Positions 25,713-36,000 of a DNA stretch of 38,398 bases are shown piece after piece. The notes under the pieces were generated by a model, which saw nothing but the letters and a program-made list of their open reading frames with translations, was not told the DNA's origin and ran no database searches. The translations under genes were made by a program, and so were the position numbers. This DNA comes from a virus, in the IMG/VR virus record IMGVR_UViG_3300028115_000053, positions 1 to 38,398 of that record; one strand, given 5' to 3'. Position 1 is the first letter of the stretch. Each line of letters opens with the position of its first letter.

Positions 25713-26858
25713 ATGGCAGAATTATTTGAAAGCAACTGGTCCGCAACTAAAGACGCTTTGCTTGAAGGCTTATCTGGAAACAGAAAATCTTCATTAGATG
25801 TGGTCCTCGAAAATACAAAGAGACATTTGTCAGAGGCCGCAACAGCAGGTGCCACAGGTGCAGGTTCAGTAGCAACATTAAACAAAGTTATGTTACCATT
25901 AATTAGAAGGGTTATGCCTTCAGTTATTGCTAACGAACTAGTAGGCGTTCAGCCTATGACTGGTCCAGTAGGACAAATCCACACACTAAGAGTCAGATAT
26001 GCTGAAACTGGTGGTGGAGCAACAGCAGGTGACGAGGCTTTAAGTCCTTTTAAACTTGCAGGTAGTTACGCAGGTTCTCCAGACGCTACAGCGGCGGCTG
26101 AAGGAACAGCAGGTAACAAAATGTCAATCCAAATCTTAAAAGAAACTGTTGAAGCAAAAACAAGACGTTTAAGTGCTAGATGGACATTTGAAGCGGCACA
26201 AGATGCAGAAGCAATGCATGGCGTGGACGTTGAAGCAGAAATTATGCAGGCATTAGCTCAAGAGATCGTAGTTGAAATCGACCAAGAAATTATCGGTTCA
26301 CTAAGAACTCTAGCAGGTGCTGGTACTACACTAGACTTTACAGGTTCATCATTAATTGGTACACCTGCATACGTTGGTGACAGACATGCATTATTGGCTA
26401 TAGAGATCAACAGAGCGGCTAACAGAATCGCGGCTAGAACAAGACGTGGTGCTGGTAACTATATCGTTGTATCTCCAGAAGCATTGACAATCCTACAAAG
26501 TGCGTCAACTTCAACATTTGCTAGAACAACAGAAGGTTCTTTTGAAGCACCTACAAACACTAAGTTTGTTGGTACATTAAACGGAACAATCAAAGTATTC
26601 GTAGACAACTATGCGGCTGACGGTACAAAAGTACTAGTTGGTTACAAAGGTTCAAGCGAAACTGATGCTCCAGCATTCTATTGCCCATACATTCCATTAA
26701 TGAGCACAGGCCCAGTGATGGACCCAAGCACATTTGAACCAGTAGTAAGTTTCATGACTAGATATGGTTATAAAGAACTTACAAATACTGCTTCATCTCT
26801 TGGTAATGCGGCAGACTACGTTGATGCGATTACTTTAAGTAACGTTGTATTCCAGTAA
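25713..26858 (+). CDS. 23: Major capsid protein gp23
   Basis: 381 residues, clearly shorter than T4 gp23 (521 aa), so surface insertions are reduced. LIRRVMPSVIANELVGVQPM, then GPVGQIHTLRVRY and a later FEAAQDAEAMHGVDVEAEIM are characteristic of the gp23 HK97-fold family. Candidate gp21 cleavage sites near the N-terminus are LSE41|A and LLE18|G. The gene has a strong ribosome site (AGGAG) and is followed by a strong terminator, consistent with high expression. Last gene of the head block. Confidence 0.95.
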   Translation: MAELFESNWSATKDALLEGLSGNRKSSLDVVLENTKRHLSEAATAGATGAGSVATLNKVMLPLIRRVMPSVIANELVGVQPMTGPVGQIHTLRVRYAETGGGATAGDEALSPFKLAGSYAGSPDATAAAEGTAGNKMSIQILKETVEAKTRRLSARWTFEAAQDAEAMHGVDVEAEIMQALAQEIVVEIDQEIIGSLRTLAGAGTTLDFTGSSLIGTPAYVGDRHALLAIEINRAANRIAARTRRGAGNYIVVSPEALTILQSASTSTFARTTEGSFEAPTNTKFVGTLNGTIKVFVDNYAADGTKVLVGYKGSSETDAPAFYCPYIPLMSTGPVMDPSTFEPVVSFMTRYGYKELTNTASSLGNAADYVDAITLSNVVFQ

Positions 26859-26913
26859 GCCTTAAAACTTACAGGTTCGTAGACGACCAGTTGCTAGTTT
26901 AACTAGAAACATT

Positions 26914-26942
26914 AAAAAGCACACTACGGTGTGCTTTTTTTT
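26914..26942 (+). terminator. Rho-independent terminator after gp23
   Basis: AAAAAGCACAC, loop TACG, GTGTGCTTTTT, then further T; an 11-bp perfect stem with a T run. By its symmetry it could stop transcription in both directions. Confidence 0.9.
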
Positions 26943-26958
26943 GACTGAAGATAATTAT

Positions 26959-26966
26959 GATAAATA
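26959..26966 (+). promoter_or_regulatory. Late promoter box for the first fibre gene
   Basis: GATAAATA (context TTATGATAAATAGTTCT), 26 nt before the ATG at 26992, just after the terminator. Confidence 0.7.
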
Positions 26967-26991
26967 GTTCTATATATTGGGATTTTAATAA

Positions 26992-29900
26992 ATGGCAACA
27001 AAACGTACCTACATAAATGCAGATGAAGAACTAGTAATCAAAGGTCAACTGACCATTGAAGGAAATGTAACTCAGATTGAAACAACTCAGCAGGTTACAA
27101 ATCTTCAAGGCAATGTTTTCACTATTAACAGTGATGGTGATAATACTCCGGCCATATTAAATTTAAACAGTAACGGTACTTTAGGTTCATTAACATTTAC
27201 TGATGGCGGTAATATTGCCGCAGAACCCGGACTACAAGGAAATTTATTTGTAGCATCTGGCCAATCTATTATTATAGACGGTGGCGGAAGTATAGGTGGT
27301 TCAGGATTTACAGGAAATTTAACAGGTACCGCCAGTAATGCAGATGCATTGAGTAGTGCAGTAACTTTAAATTTAAGCGGTAATGCAACAGGCAGTACAA
27401 GTTTTATAAATGCTGGAGACTCAGTAACTTTACCGGTCAATTTAGTAAACAGTGGAGTAACTGCAGGTACTTATGGTACAAGCAATGATGCGGCACAAAT
27501 TACTGTTGATGCACAAGGTAGAATTACAACAGCAAGTGATGTTGCTATAAATCATGATGCTTTATTAAATTTTGTAGCAGACGAACACATTGCTCATAGT
27601 AGTGTAACTCTTACTGCAGGAGCAGGTTTAACTGGTGGTGGGGACATCACATCAAGTAGAACTTTTGATATTGTAGGCGGAACAGGTATAACTGTAAATG
27701 CTAACGATATACAAACAGATGATTCCTATATCAAAGGATTATTAAGTGCAAGTAATGGTGTTGACTACAATAGTTCAACAGGAGCCTTTCAAGCAGTTGA
27801 AAGTGAAATACAACATGATAGTTTAGATGGCTTTGTAGCAAATGAACATATAAATCACAGTGGCGTAACACTTACAGCAGGAACAGGTCTTACAGGCGGT
27901 GGCGATATAACTACAAGTAGAACATTTAATGTTGTGGGTGGCGATGGTATTACTGCAAATGCAAATGATATACAAGTAGACAGTACTGTAGTTAGAACAA
28001 GTGGTAATCAATCTATTGCAGGAACAAAAACATTTACCGGTACAGTAGATTTAAGTGGGGCAACAGTACCTGGCTTTACAGTTACTGGAGAATTATCAGT
28101 AACAGGAAATGTAAACTCACTTAACTATGTAGATCTACAGGTACAAAATTCAGAAATAATTTTAAACAGTAATGTGGTAACGGCTCAAGATGCAGTAATT
28201 AAAAATGAAAGAGGTTCCACAGGTAACGATACATATTTAAAATGGGACGAAGGAACTAGCAGATGGCAGTTTAGTAATGATGGTAGCACCGATAATAACA
28301 TGCTACTATTTTCAGACTTTAGTGCAAGTAACGGTGTAGACTATAATAGCTCAACAGGAGCATTTCAGGCTGTAGAAAGTGAAATACAACATGACAGTTT
28401 AGATGGATTTGTAGCAAATGAACACATAGACCATACATCTGTAAGTATTACAGCAGGTACAGGTTTAACAGGTGGCGGCACAATAGCATCTACAAGAACA
28501 TTGAATGTTATAGGCGGAGATGGTATTACTGCAAATGCAAATGATATTGAAGTAGATAGTACAGTAATAAGAACAACAGGTAATCAAAGTTTAGCAGGTG
28601 TAAAAACATTTACTGGTGAACTTTTGTTACCAACTACAGATGTAACAACCGAAAATGCTATATTTACAGACAGCAATGAAGCATGGGTATATGTTAATGG
28701 TAGTAAAAAACAAATTACGCCAACAAGCAGTTTAGGTACAGCAGAACAAGCCAATAGTTCTTTATCTTATTCTCTAGTAGGCAGTACAACAGGAACAAGT
28801 ACATACGAACTATACGCAGGTAAAAGAACTATAGGCGTAGACGATTTTCATGCTATTAAAGGTTTAGAAGAAGGAACATATACAAGTTTAAGTGAAACTG
28901 CAACAGCAGTAACAATAGAAGCAGACATAAGTGCAATCAGAGGTGCATTTAGTGTTATTGATAACGGCGGTGATGGTAGTTTATCATATAATTCAGGTAC
29001 AGGTGTTATTACATATACAGGCCCAAGTGCAAGTGATATTAGATCGCATTTTAGTGGCACTGGACTTATTGCGTATAATAGCGGAACAGGAGTAATTAGT
29101 ACATCTGCAGACAATTATGGTAATTGGAATTTTGACACAGATACAAGTTCAAGTGAAAGTGTTTCTAGTGGCAACTTAGTTTCCATATTGGGTGGTAGTG
29201 GAATAGATGTAACACATAGTGGAAAAACTATAACAGTCACAAATACTAATAGTGCTGACATAACAGGTGTTATAGCAGGCTCTGGTTTGTCAGGAGGCGG
29301 ATTAAGTGGTACTGTTACCCTGGACATTGGTGCAGGCACAGGCATAAGTGTTGCGGCTGATACAATAAGTGTTGACATGTCAGCATTTGATACTGATGAT
29401 TTAGCAGAAGGCACAAACAAATATTATACTGACGCCAGAGTAAGAGCGGCAATTAGTGCAACAAATGGTTCTGCAGGTTATAATAGTGCTACTGGTGTGT
29501 TCAGCATACCAAATTCAACATCTCATATTGGTGAAGGTTCCAATCTATATTATACAGATGCAAGAGCCAGAAATGCTATTAGTGTAAGTGGTGATTTAAG
29601 TTATAATAGTGCAACTGGTGTTATCAGTTTCACTAACGATGCTGGTGATATAGAAAGTGTTTCTATAACAGCGGGTACAGGTTTAACAGGTACTGCCAGT
29701 GCATCTAGTGGCGCATTTAGTACAACACTTAATGTAACTGGTTTAACAGTCAGTGAACTAGCACCGACATCATTATTAACCAGCTCAGAAACATTTGCTG
29801 ATAGCGACACACAGTTAATGACAGCGAAGGCTATAGATGACAGAATTATCAGTAAAGGTTACAGCACAACAACAGGTACAGTAACACAAGTCAACGGTGG

Positions 29901-30471
29901 TAGTGGACTTACAGGTAGTGTAACAACATCAGGAAGTTTAGCCGTTGGTGCAGGTAATTATATACTAGTTGGTGCCAATGATGTAGGCGTCGATGCAACA
30001 TCCACAAATACAGCAAACAAAGTTGTGGCTAGAGATGGTAGTGGTAACTTTGCCGCAGGAACTATAACTGCTACAGCAACAAAGGCCCAATATGCTGACT
30101 TGGCTGAGAATTATGTAGCAGACGAAAGTTATGAACCAGGAACTGTTTTAGTAATTGGCGGAAAACACGAAGTAAGTGTAACAGATGAAGCAGGAAGTTA
30201 CAAAGTAGTAGGTGTTGTATCAACAGACCCTGCACACTTAATGAATGTAGATTGTGAAGGCGAACATGTAGTAGCAGTAGCATTACGTGGAAGAGTTCCT
30301 TGTAAAGTAACTGGTAATGTAAACAAAGGCGATGTACTTATTGCTAGTGATACTCCAGGGTTTGCTATGGTAGGTGCTATGGCACATACATTAAGTCCAT
30401 TACAAATAGTTGGTAGATCATTAGAAACTAAAACAGATGCAATGCCTGGTGTTGTTGAAATCATAGTTTAA
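26992..30471 (+). CDS. Long tail fibre-like protein 1
   Basis: 1159 residues, rich in Gly, Ser, Thr and Asn, with short repeated beta motifs (TAGTGLTGGGDI, GVDYNSSTGAF, NLYYTDARAR) typical of trimeric phage fibres. Two 100-codon copies lie at 27742-28041 and 28318-28617. The C-terminal about 130 residues form a distinct domain: QYADLAENYVADESYEPGTV, then VVGVVSTDPAHLMN and a PCKV.GNV.KGD segment, also found at the end of the fibre at 33046. It resembles C-terminal maturation or cap domains of phage fibres and may be distantly related to the peptidase G2-like domain of the gene at 31583. No enzymatic active site is evident. Which T4 fibre it replaces cannot be said. Confidence 0.75.
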   Translation: MATKRTYINADEELVIKGQLTIEGNVTQIETTQQVTNLQGNVFTINSDGDNTPAILNLNSNGTLGSLTFTDGGNIAAEPGLQGNLFVASGQSIIIDGGGSIGGSGFTGNLTGTASNADALSSAVTLNLSGNATGSTSFINAGDSVTLPVNLVNSGVTAGTYGTSNDAAQITVDAQGRITTASDVAINHDALLNFVADEHIAHSSVTLTAGAGLTGGGDITSSRTFDIVGGTGITVNANDIQTDDSYIKGLLSASNGVDYNSSTGAFQAVESEIQHDSLDGFVANEHINHSGVTLTAGTGLTGGGDITTSRTFNVVGGDGITANANDIQVDSTVVRTSGNQSIAGTKTFTGTVDLSGATVPGFTVTGELSVTGNVNSLNYVDLQVQNSEIILNSNVVTAQDAVIKNERGSTGNDTYLKWDEGTSRWQFSNDGSTDNNMLLFSDFSASNGVDYNSSTGAFQAVESEIQHDSLDGFVANEHIDHTSVSITAGTGLTGGGTIASTRTLNVIGGDGITANANDIEVDSTVIRTTGNQSLAGVKTFTGELLLPTTDVTTENAIFTDSNEAWVYVNGSKKQITPTSSLGTAEQANSSLSYSLVGSTTGTSTYELYAGKRTIGVDDFHAIKGLEEGTYTSLSETATAVTIEADISAIRGAFSVIDNGGDGSLSYNSGTGVITYTGPSASDIRSHFSGTGLIAYNSGTGVISTSADNYGNWNFDTDTSSSESVSSGNLVSILGGSGIDVTHSGKTITVTNTNSADITGVIAGSGLSGGGLSGTVTLDIGAGTGISVAADTISVDMSAFDTDDLAEGTNKYYTDARVRAAISATNGSAGYNSATGVFSIPNSTSHIGEGSNLYYTDARARNAISVSGDLSYNSATGVISFTNDAGDIESVSITAGTGLTGTASASSGAFSTTLNVTGLTVSELAPTSLLTSSETFADSDTQLMTAKAIDDRIISKGYSTTTGTVTQVNGGSGLTGSVTTSGSLAVGAGNYILVGANDVGVDATSTNTANKVVARDGSGNFAAGTITATATKAQYADLAENYVADESYEPGTVLVIGGKHEVSVTDEAGSYKVVGVVSTDPAHLMNVDCEGEHVVAVALRGRVPCKVTGNVNKGDVLIASDTPGFAMVGAMAHTLSPLQIVGRSLETKTDAMPGVVEIIV
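27742..28041 (+). repeat. Fibre 1 internal repeat, copy A
   Basis: 100 codons, from the SASNGVDYNSSTGAFQ segment to KTFTG; same length as copy B, with most substitutions in the second half. Confidence 0.85.
28318..28617 (+). repeat. Fibre 1 internal repeat, copy B
   Basis: 100 codons, equal in length to copy A and near-identical in its first 38 residues; the two are separated by 276 nt. Confidence 0.85.
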
Positions 30472-30492
30472 AAAGCATAAATTCCATATAAA

Positions 30493-30500
30493 GATAAATA
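30493..30500 (+). promoter_or_regulatory. Late promoter box before fibre 2
   Basis: GATAAATA (context TAAAGATAAATAGTATT), 115 nt before the ATG at 30615, leaving a long structured leader. Confidence 0.65.
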
Positions 30501-30516
30501 GTATTGACGGAGAAGA

Positions 30517-30553
30517 CTGTGTCGTCATTTATGGATTGGCCATAAAGACACAG
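30517..30553 (+). promoter_or_regulatory. Long hairpin in the fibre 2 leader
   Basis: CTGTGTC (30517-30523) pairs with GACACAG (30547-30553) and TTTATGG (30528-30534) with CCATAAA (30540-30546), loop ATTGG, one 4-nt bulge GTCA. An alternative TGACG/CGTCA pairing (TGACG at 30505-30509) uses the bulge. No T run follows, so not a simple terminator. Confidence 0.6.
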
Positions 30554-30614
30554 ACATCAGTTATTAAGGCATGGTGTCCTTATACAACTTGATGAACTGA
30601 CCTGGACATAAAGT

Positions 30615-31565
30615 ATGGCAATATTTGGAAATTTTAAGGGTACTACTCAATCTGAATTTAAAATCGGAAAAAGTTCTACCGGTTCAAAATTATCCACAGG
30701 CTCCCTACCCTCAAGCGATATATCAAACGGTGATATATACATAGATAGTTCTAATTCAACTTTGCAGGTATATAATAACGCCTGGGTAAGTGTAGGAAGT
30801 ACTTTAACGGACTTGAACGTTGACTCTGGTACATTATTTGTAGACAGCAGTAACGATACAGTCTCCGTCGGCTCAACTAGTTCTAATGACAAACTATTTG
30901 TAAATGGTAGTTTAAGATTAGGAACAAATCCAAGTTTAAAACACGGTGGTGCATATTTAGATGTATCACATAGTAACGGAACTGCTACACAATTAAGGGT
31001 TAGAGATAACAGTAGTGGTAGTGACCCTATATTTAAAATATACAATGCAAGTAATAGTGCCGAGGTATTTAAAGTACAAGGTTCAACTATTAGAATCAAT
31101 GATGCATATAATTTGCCAACAGCAGACGGCACAAGCGGCCAAGTTTTAAAAACAGACGGATCAGGAACAATTAGTTTTGGATCTATACCTGCAAGTGGTA
31201 GTAACACTCATGTACAATTTAATGATGGTGGCGACTTAGCAGGTGATTCAGATTTTACATTTGATAAATCAACCAACACACTTCAAGTAACAAATTTAGA
31301 TGTAATGGGAACTTTCAGTAAATCTGAAGATTACGGTTCTATTACATCAGCGGCAAACATAACAGTCGATTATGGTGACATAACAACAGAAGATAGATTA
31401 CCTACTCCACATGATAGTTATACAGTTTCAGAGGCAAATTCATTAACATATTTGAACACAGGTGATATGATATTTGTTAGTGATGAAACAGGAGGTGCTA
31501 CAATGGCTTTTTATGATGGCACTAACTGGAGAAGAATACAAGATAGGGCAATAATTAGTACATAA
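30615..31565 (+). CDS. Tail fibre-like structural protein 2
   Basis: 316 residues, Ser/Thr/Asn/Gly-rich. The N-terminus (GNFKGTTQSEFKIGKSSTGS) is followed by beta-type motifs and by LPTADGTSGQVLKTDGSGTI, a common fibre linker. The end, MAFYDGTNWRRIQDRAIIST, is a short cap seen in fibres and structural proteins of marine T4-like phages. No enzymatic domain is visible. Weak ribosome site (GGA 8 nt upstream) and a long folded leader, unlike its neighbours. Probably co-transcribed with the next gene, 17 nt downstream. Confidence 0.7.
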   Translation: MAIFGNFKGTTQSEFKIGKSSTGSKLSTGSLPSSDISNGDIYIDSSNSTLQVYNNAWVSVGSTLTDLNVDSGTLFVDSSNDTVSVGSTSSNDKLFVNGSLRLGTNPSLKHGGAYLDVSHSNGTATQLRVRDNSSGSDPIFKIYNASNSAEVFKVQGSTIRINDAYNLPTADGTSGQVLKTDGSGTISFGSIPASGSNTHVQFNDGGDLAGDSDFTFDKSTNTLQVTNLDVMGTFSKSEDYGSITSAANITVDYGDITTEDRLPTPHDSYTVSEANSLTYLNTGDMIFVSDETGGATMAFYDGTNWRRIQDRAIIST

Positions 31566-31582
31566 AAAACCAAGGACACACA

Positions 31583-32998
31583 ATGCCAAGAGCAAAAAAG
31601 ACTACTACAAAGACAGATAAAAAGGTAGTAGCAAAGAAGCAAACAGTACAAGACATAGAAAAGATTATTAAGAAGCAAGTGCAAGAGCAATTAGAGGAAG
31701 CACTTCTTAATATTGAAATAGAGTCGCCCGAACCGGTAAAAACAGATGCTTGGGTTGATATGGATTTGCTTAGAGAGGAAATTAAAAAGGAAGTACAATT
31801 TGCACAACGTAAAGTTGAGCATGTACAAAAAATAGAAAATAAGTCTGATATTAGTATATCTAGAAGTGAACTAAAACTTGTTGGTGAAAAAGAATTTTTA
31901 TTTACAAGCGATTTAGACGGACTTGTAATAAGTGAAAATGATAAGGCTTTAATAACAGCAAGTAAAAGTGGTGCTATAGGATTTGGATTAAAAGCACCTA
32001 GAAGTTTTGGGGTAGGTAGTGCCCATTTTAGAGCTAATTATACCAGTGATGCTCCAATGCCAACAAGTGGTGATGGAAGTACAAGAGGTGTAATTGTTGA
32101 AGGTGACGGTGACGATGATAAAACCTTCACATTTAGAGTTCTAAGTAGAATGAACAGGCAGGGTCTTAATGTAACAGGAGATGGAAGTTTATTAGTAAAT
32201 TCTCCTAAAGATGAAACATTAAGCAGAGTAACAATTAATCAGACTAACAATGATAGGCCTGCATTAAATGTTATAAGTGCTAGTAAATATTTTGATGAAA
32301 CTGTTTTAAATTTACAGGCAAAAGCAGGATTAGAATCAAAATTTAATTTTATTAATGCCAAAGCAGATGTGGATAATAACGGAGGCTCTGGTATAGATGT
32401 TTTTAAAGTAAATGCTGAAGGAAGTGTTTACAGTGAACAGAGTTTTTATTCAAATGGTAAAGGTTATGCAGAACTATTTGAATGGGCAGACGGGAATCAT
32501 AAAAATGAAAACAGAGATGGTTTTACGGTTGCTCTAAACGAAAAAGGACAATTAATTATAGCAGATGAAGGAGATAGTATTATAGGAGTTGTAAGTTCAA
32601 ATCCAGCATTTATTGGAAATGCAGGCTGGAACGGATTACAAGACAGATATAATCTTAATGCAGATAAAGAGCATATGAAAACCAAATACAAAATTGTTGA
32701 ATGGTTAGATGATACTGGTGTTTTACACAGTTATGATGTAAAAGATTTAGACCAAGATTTTGCTTTTCCTGAAAATGCTATAATTTATGAAACAGACAGT
32801 CAAGGTAATGACATGATCAAAAGAATTTATAGAAGTGATTTTGATAAGTCTGAAGAATACACAGATAGAATTAATAACGGTTGGTCGCCGGTGATAATTG
32901 CAGGAACGACGCCAGTTTTTAAAGGGCAATTTATGGGCTCTAACTGGATTAAGGTTTCTGATATTAGTGATGACCTTGAACAATGGATAATCAAATAA
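31583..32998 (+). CDS. Appendage protein with peptidase G2-like C-terminal domain
   Basis: 471 residues. Residues 1-95 are Lys/Glu-rich and helical (coiled coil). The middle holds beta-type structural motifs. Near residue 295 YAELFEWADGNHKNENRDGF begins a segment that continues with IIGVVSSNPAFIGNAGWN; this is the signature of the self-cleaving C-terminal domain (peptidase G2, an intramolecular chaperone) at the end of some phage tail appendages. In those proteins the domain helps trimer folding and is then cut off. Whether cleavage occurs here cannot be seen. Ribosome site AAGGAC. Likely a fibre or spike made with fibre 2. Confidence 0.72.
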   Translation: MPRAKKTTTKTDKKVVAKKQTVQDIEKIIKKQVQEQLEEALLNIEIESPEPVKTDAWVDMDLLREEIKKEVQFAQRKVEHVQKIENKSDISISRSELKLVGEKEFLFTSDLDGLVISENDKALITASKSGAIGFGLKAPRSFGVGSAHFRANYTSDAPMPTSGDGSTRGVIVEGDGDDDKTFTFRVLSRMNRQGLNVTGDGSLLVNSPKDETLSRVTINQTNNDRPALNVISASKYFDETVLNLQAKAGLESKFNFINAKADVDNNGGSGIDVFKVNAEGSVYSEQSFYSNGKGYAELFEWADGNHKNENRDGFTVALNEKGQLIIADEGDSIIGVVSSNPAFIGNAGWNGLQDRYNLNADKEHMKTKYKIVEWLDDTGVLHSYDVKDLDQDFAFPENAIIYETDSQGNDMIKRIYRSDFDKSEEYTDRINNGWSPVIIAGTTPVFKGQFMGSNWIKVSDISDDLEQWIIK

Positions 32999-33002
32999 TA
33001 AT

Positions 33003-33010
33003 GATAAATA
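33003..33010 (+). promoter_or_regulatory. Late promoter box for the largest fibre gene
   Basis: GATAAATA (context TAATGATAAATACTATT), 36 nt before the ATG at 33046, which has AGGGGA. Confidence 0.7.
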
Positions 33011-33045
33011 CTATTAAATATTTTTGCTATATTAGGGGATAAAAA

Positions 33046-36000
33046 ATGGCAACAGCAATTCAAAGAAGAAGAGGTACCACTAGCCAACATAGTAGTTTTA
33101 CTGGTTTGGCAGGTGAGATCACGATAGATACAGATTTAAATACCGTCATAGTTCATGATGGTTCAACAGCAGGTGGTTATAGACTTGCAAAATATACTGA
33201 AGTACAAGCGGCGGCGGCAGGTGATATTACATCTGTTGTAGCAGGTTCTGGTTTAACAGGCGGTACTACAAGTGGTGACGCAACTATAGCCATAGATTAC
33301 GAAAACCTTTCAGGTAACTTGGTTCCAAGTGCAAACAACACTTACAGTTTAGGTACAGCAAGTAATGTTTGGAAAGATGTTTTTGTTGGACCAGGATCAT
33401 TATATGTTAACGGACAACAAGTAATTTCAGATAACTCAGGTACTATTCAAATTAGTGCAGATGCAGGACAAAACATTAGTATTGTAACATCTGGTGCAGG
33501 TAGTGTTGAACTTACATCAGGTTCTGGTGTAATTGAAATGAAATCTAATGTACAAATGACATCAGGAAAAACAATTAGCACAGCAGGTGGCGGTGCTACC
33601 ACACAAGGTGGTAATATTGATATGGATAGTAACAATATTAACAACTTGGATGATCCAGTTGTGGCGCAAGATGCGGCTACTAAGGCATACGTTGATGCAC
33701 AACTTTTAACACAAGATAATACAGATGAAATAACAGAAGGTTCAACTAATCTTTACTTTACAAATGCAAGAGCAGATGCTAGAGTACAAGCGGCAATCGA
33801 TACAGATACTGCTTTTGGTAGTGCTTCAGATTCTTTAGTACCATCACAGTTAGCAGTTAAAACATACGTTGATGCACAAGTTGATACAGTAGATGCTTTA
33901 AGTGAACTAAGTGGTGACACAGATGATGTTACTGAAGGTTCAACTAATTTATACTATACAGATGCTAGATCAAGAGCGGCAATTAGTGTTACTGATTCAG
34001 GTGGCGATGGTTCTTTAGCATACAATAGTTCTACTGGTGTTATTACATATACAGGCCCAAGTGCTAGTGAAGTAAGAGCTCACGTTAGTGCTGGTGACGG
34101 TTTAGATGTTAGCAGTGGTTCTTTCTCAGTAGACAATACTGTAGTAAGAACAAGCGGCACACAAACAATCGCAGGTGCTAAAACATTTAGTGATGATGCA
34201 GTATTTAGTGGTAACTTAACTGTAAGTGGAACACAAACAATTTTAAATACAGAAACCTTAACTGTAGATGATAACTTAATCGTACTTAACAATAACGAGT
34301 CTGGAACCCCTAGCCAGAACGCAGGTATTGAAGTTGAACGTGGAACATCAGCAAATAAAACTTTAGTATGGAACGAAGGAACAGATAAATGGTCTGTAGG
34401 TACTGAAACATTTGTTGCTGGAACATTTGAAGGTGATGTAACTGGTACAGTAAGTGATATTAGTAACCATGATACTGATGATTTATCAGAAGGTTCAACT
34501 AATTTATATTACACAACCGCACGTTGGGATACCAAAATGGCGGCGGCTACTACTGATGATCTTACAGAAGGTTCAAACTTATATTATACTGATGCAAGAG
34601 CAGATGCTAGAATTAGTAATGCTATTGTTGATGAAGATAACATGGCATCAAATAGTGCCACACAAATACCTTCACAACAAAGTGTTAAAGCATACGTTGA
34701 CTCACAAGTAGCAGGTAAAGATGCTTTAAGTGAACTAAGTGGTGATACTGATGATGTATCAGAAGGTTCAACTAATCTTTACTTTACAGATGCAAGAGCA
34801 AGAGCAGTTGTAAGCGGTAGTACAGGTGTTACATATAACAGTTCAACTGGTGCTATTAGTATAGGACAAGATGTTGGTACCACAGATGATGTACAGTTTG
34901 GTAATGTAACAGCAGATTTAACTGGTGACGTAACAGGTCAAGTTAGCGACATAAGTAATCACCTTTTAGATGAAGATAACATGGCATCCAATAGTGCAAC
35001 TAAAGTTCCTTCACAACAAAGTGTTAAGGCATACGTTGATGCACAGGTTGATACAGCAGACTCTTTAGGTGAACTAAGTGGTGATACTGATGATATAACA
35101 GAAGGATCATCAAACTTATTCTTTACAAACGCAAGAGCAGATGCTAGAATTACAGCGGCATTAATTGACGAAGACGATATGTCATCAGATAGTGCTACTA
35201 GAATCCCTTCACAACAAAGTGTTAAGGCATATGTTGATTCACAAGTTGATACAGTAGATGCTTTAAGTGAACTAAGTGGTGATACTGATGATGTATCAGA
35301 AGGTTCAACTAACTTATATTTCACAAACGCAAGAGCAGATGCAAGAGCAGATGCTAGATTTGATGTTAAACTAGCGGCGGCTGATACAGGCGACCTAACT
35401 GAAGGTTCAAATTTATATTATACTGATGCAAGATCCAGAAGTGCTATATCAGTAACAGATGCAGGTGGAGATGGTTCTTTAGGTTACAACAGTTCAACTG
35501 GTGTTATTACATATACAGGACCAAGTGCTAGTGAAGTAAGAGCACATTTAAGCGGTGGCGATGGTATAGATTTTGCAAGTGGTGTTATTGATGTAGACAC
35601 ATCAGTTGTTAGAACATCTGGAAGTCAAACTATTGCAGGTTCTAAAACTTTTAGTGATGATGCAGTATTTAACGGTAATTTAACAGTTAATGGTACACAA
35701 ACTGTTCTTAATACAGAAACTTTAACTGTAGATGACAATGTAATCATACTTAATAATAATGAAACTGGTACACCTTCACAAAATGCAGGTATTGAAGTTG
35801 AACGTGGAACAGGTACAAACGTAACTTTACAATGGAACGAGTCTGGAGATAGATGGCAGTTCACAAACGATGGTTCAACATTCTACAACTTGGTTGTAAA
35901 CTCTGATGACGTTGCAGAAGGCTCTACTAATGAATACTTTACAGATGCAAGAGCTCAGGCGGCAATTAGTGTTACTGATGCAGGTGGAGACGGTAGTTTA

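Noticed and set aside
26941-26966. TTGACT after the gp23 terminator as a sigma70 promoter
   Set aside because: No TATAAT-like -10 at a suitable distance; the late box explains the region better.
29115-31207. Minus-strand frames at 29115-29420 and 30647-31207
   Set aside because: Antisense shadows of the fibre genes with no ribosome site, promoter or recognisable domain.
33700-35400. CRISPR-like array
   Set aside because: The repeats are in-frame coding units of a fibre with irregular, non-spacer intervals.
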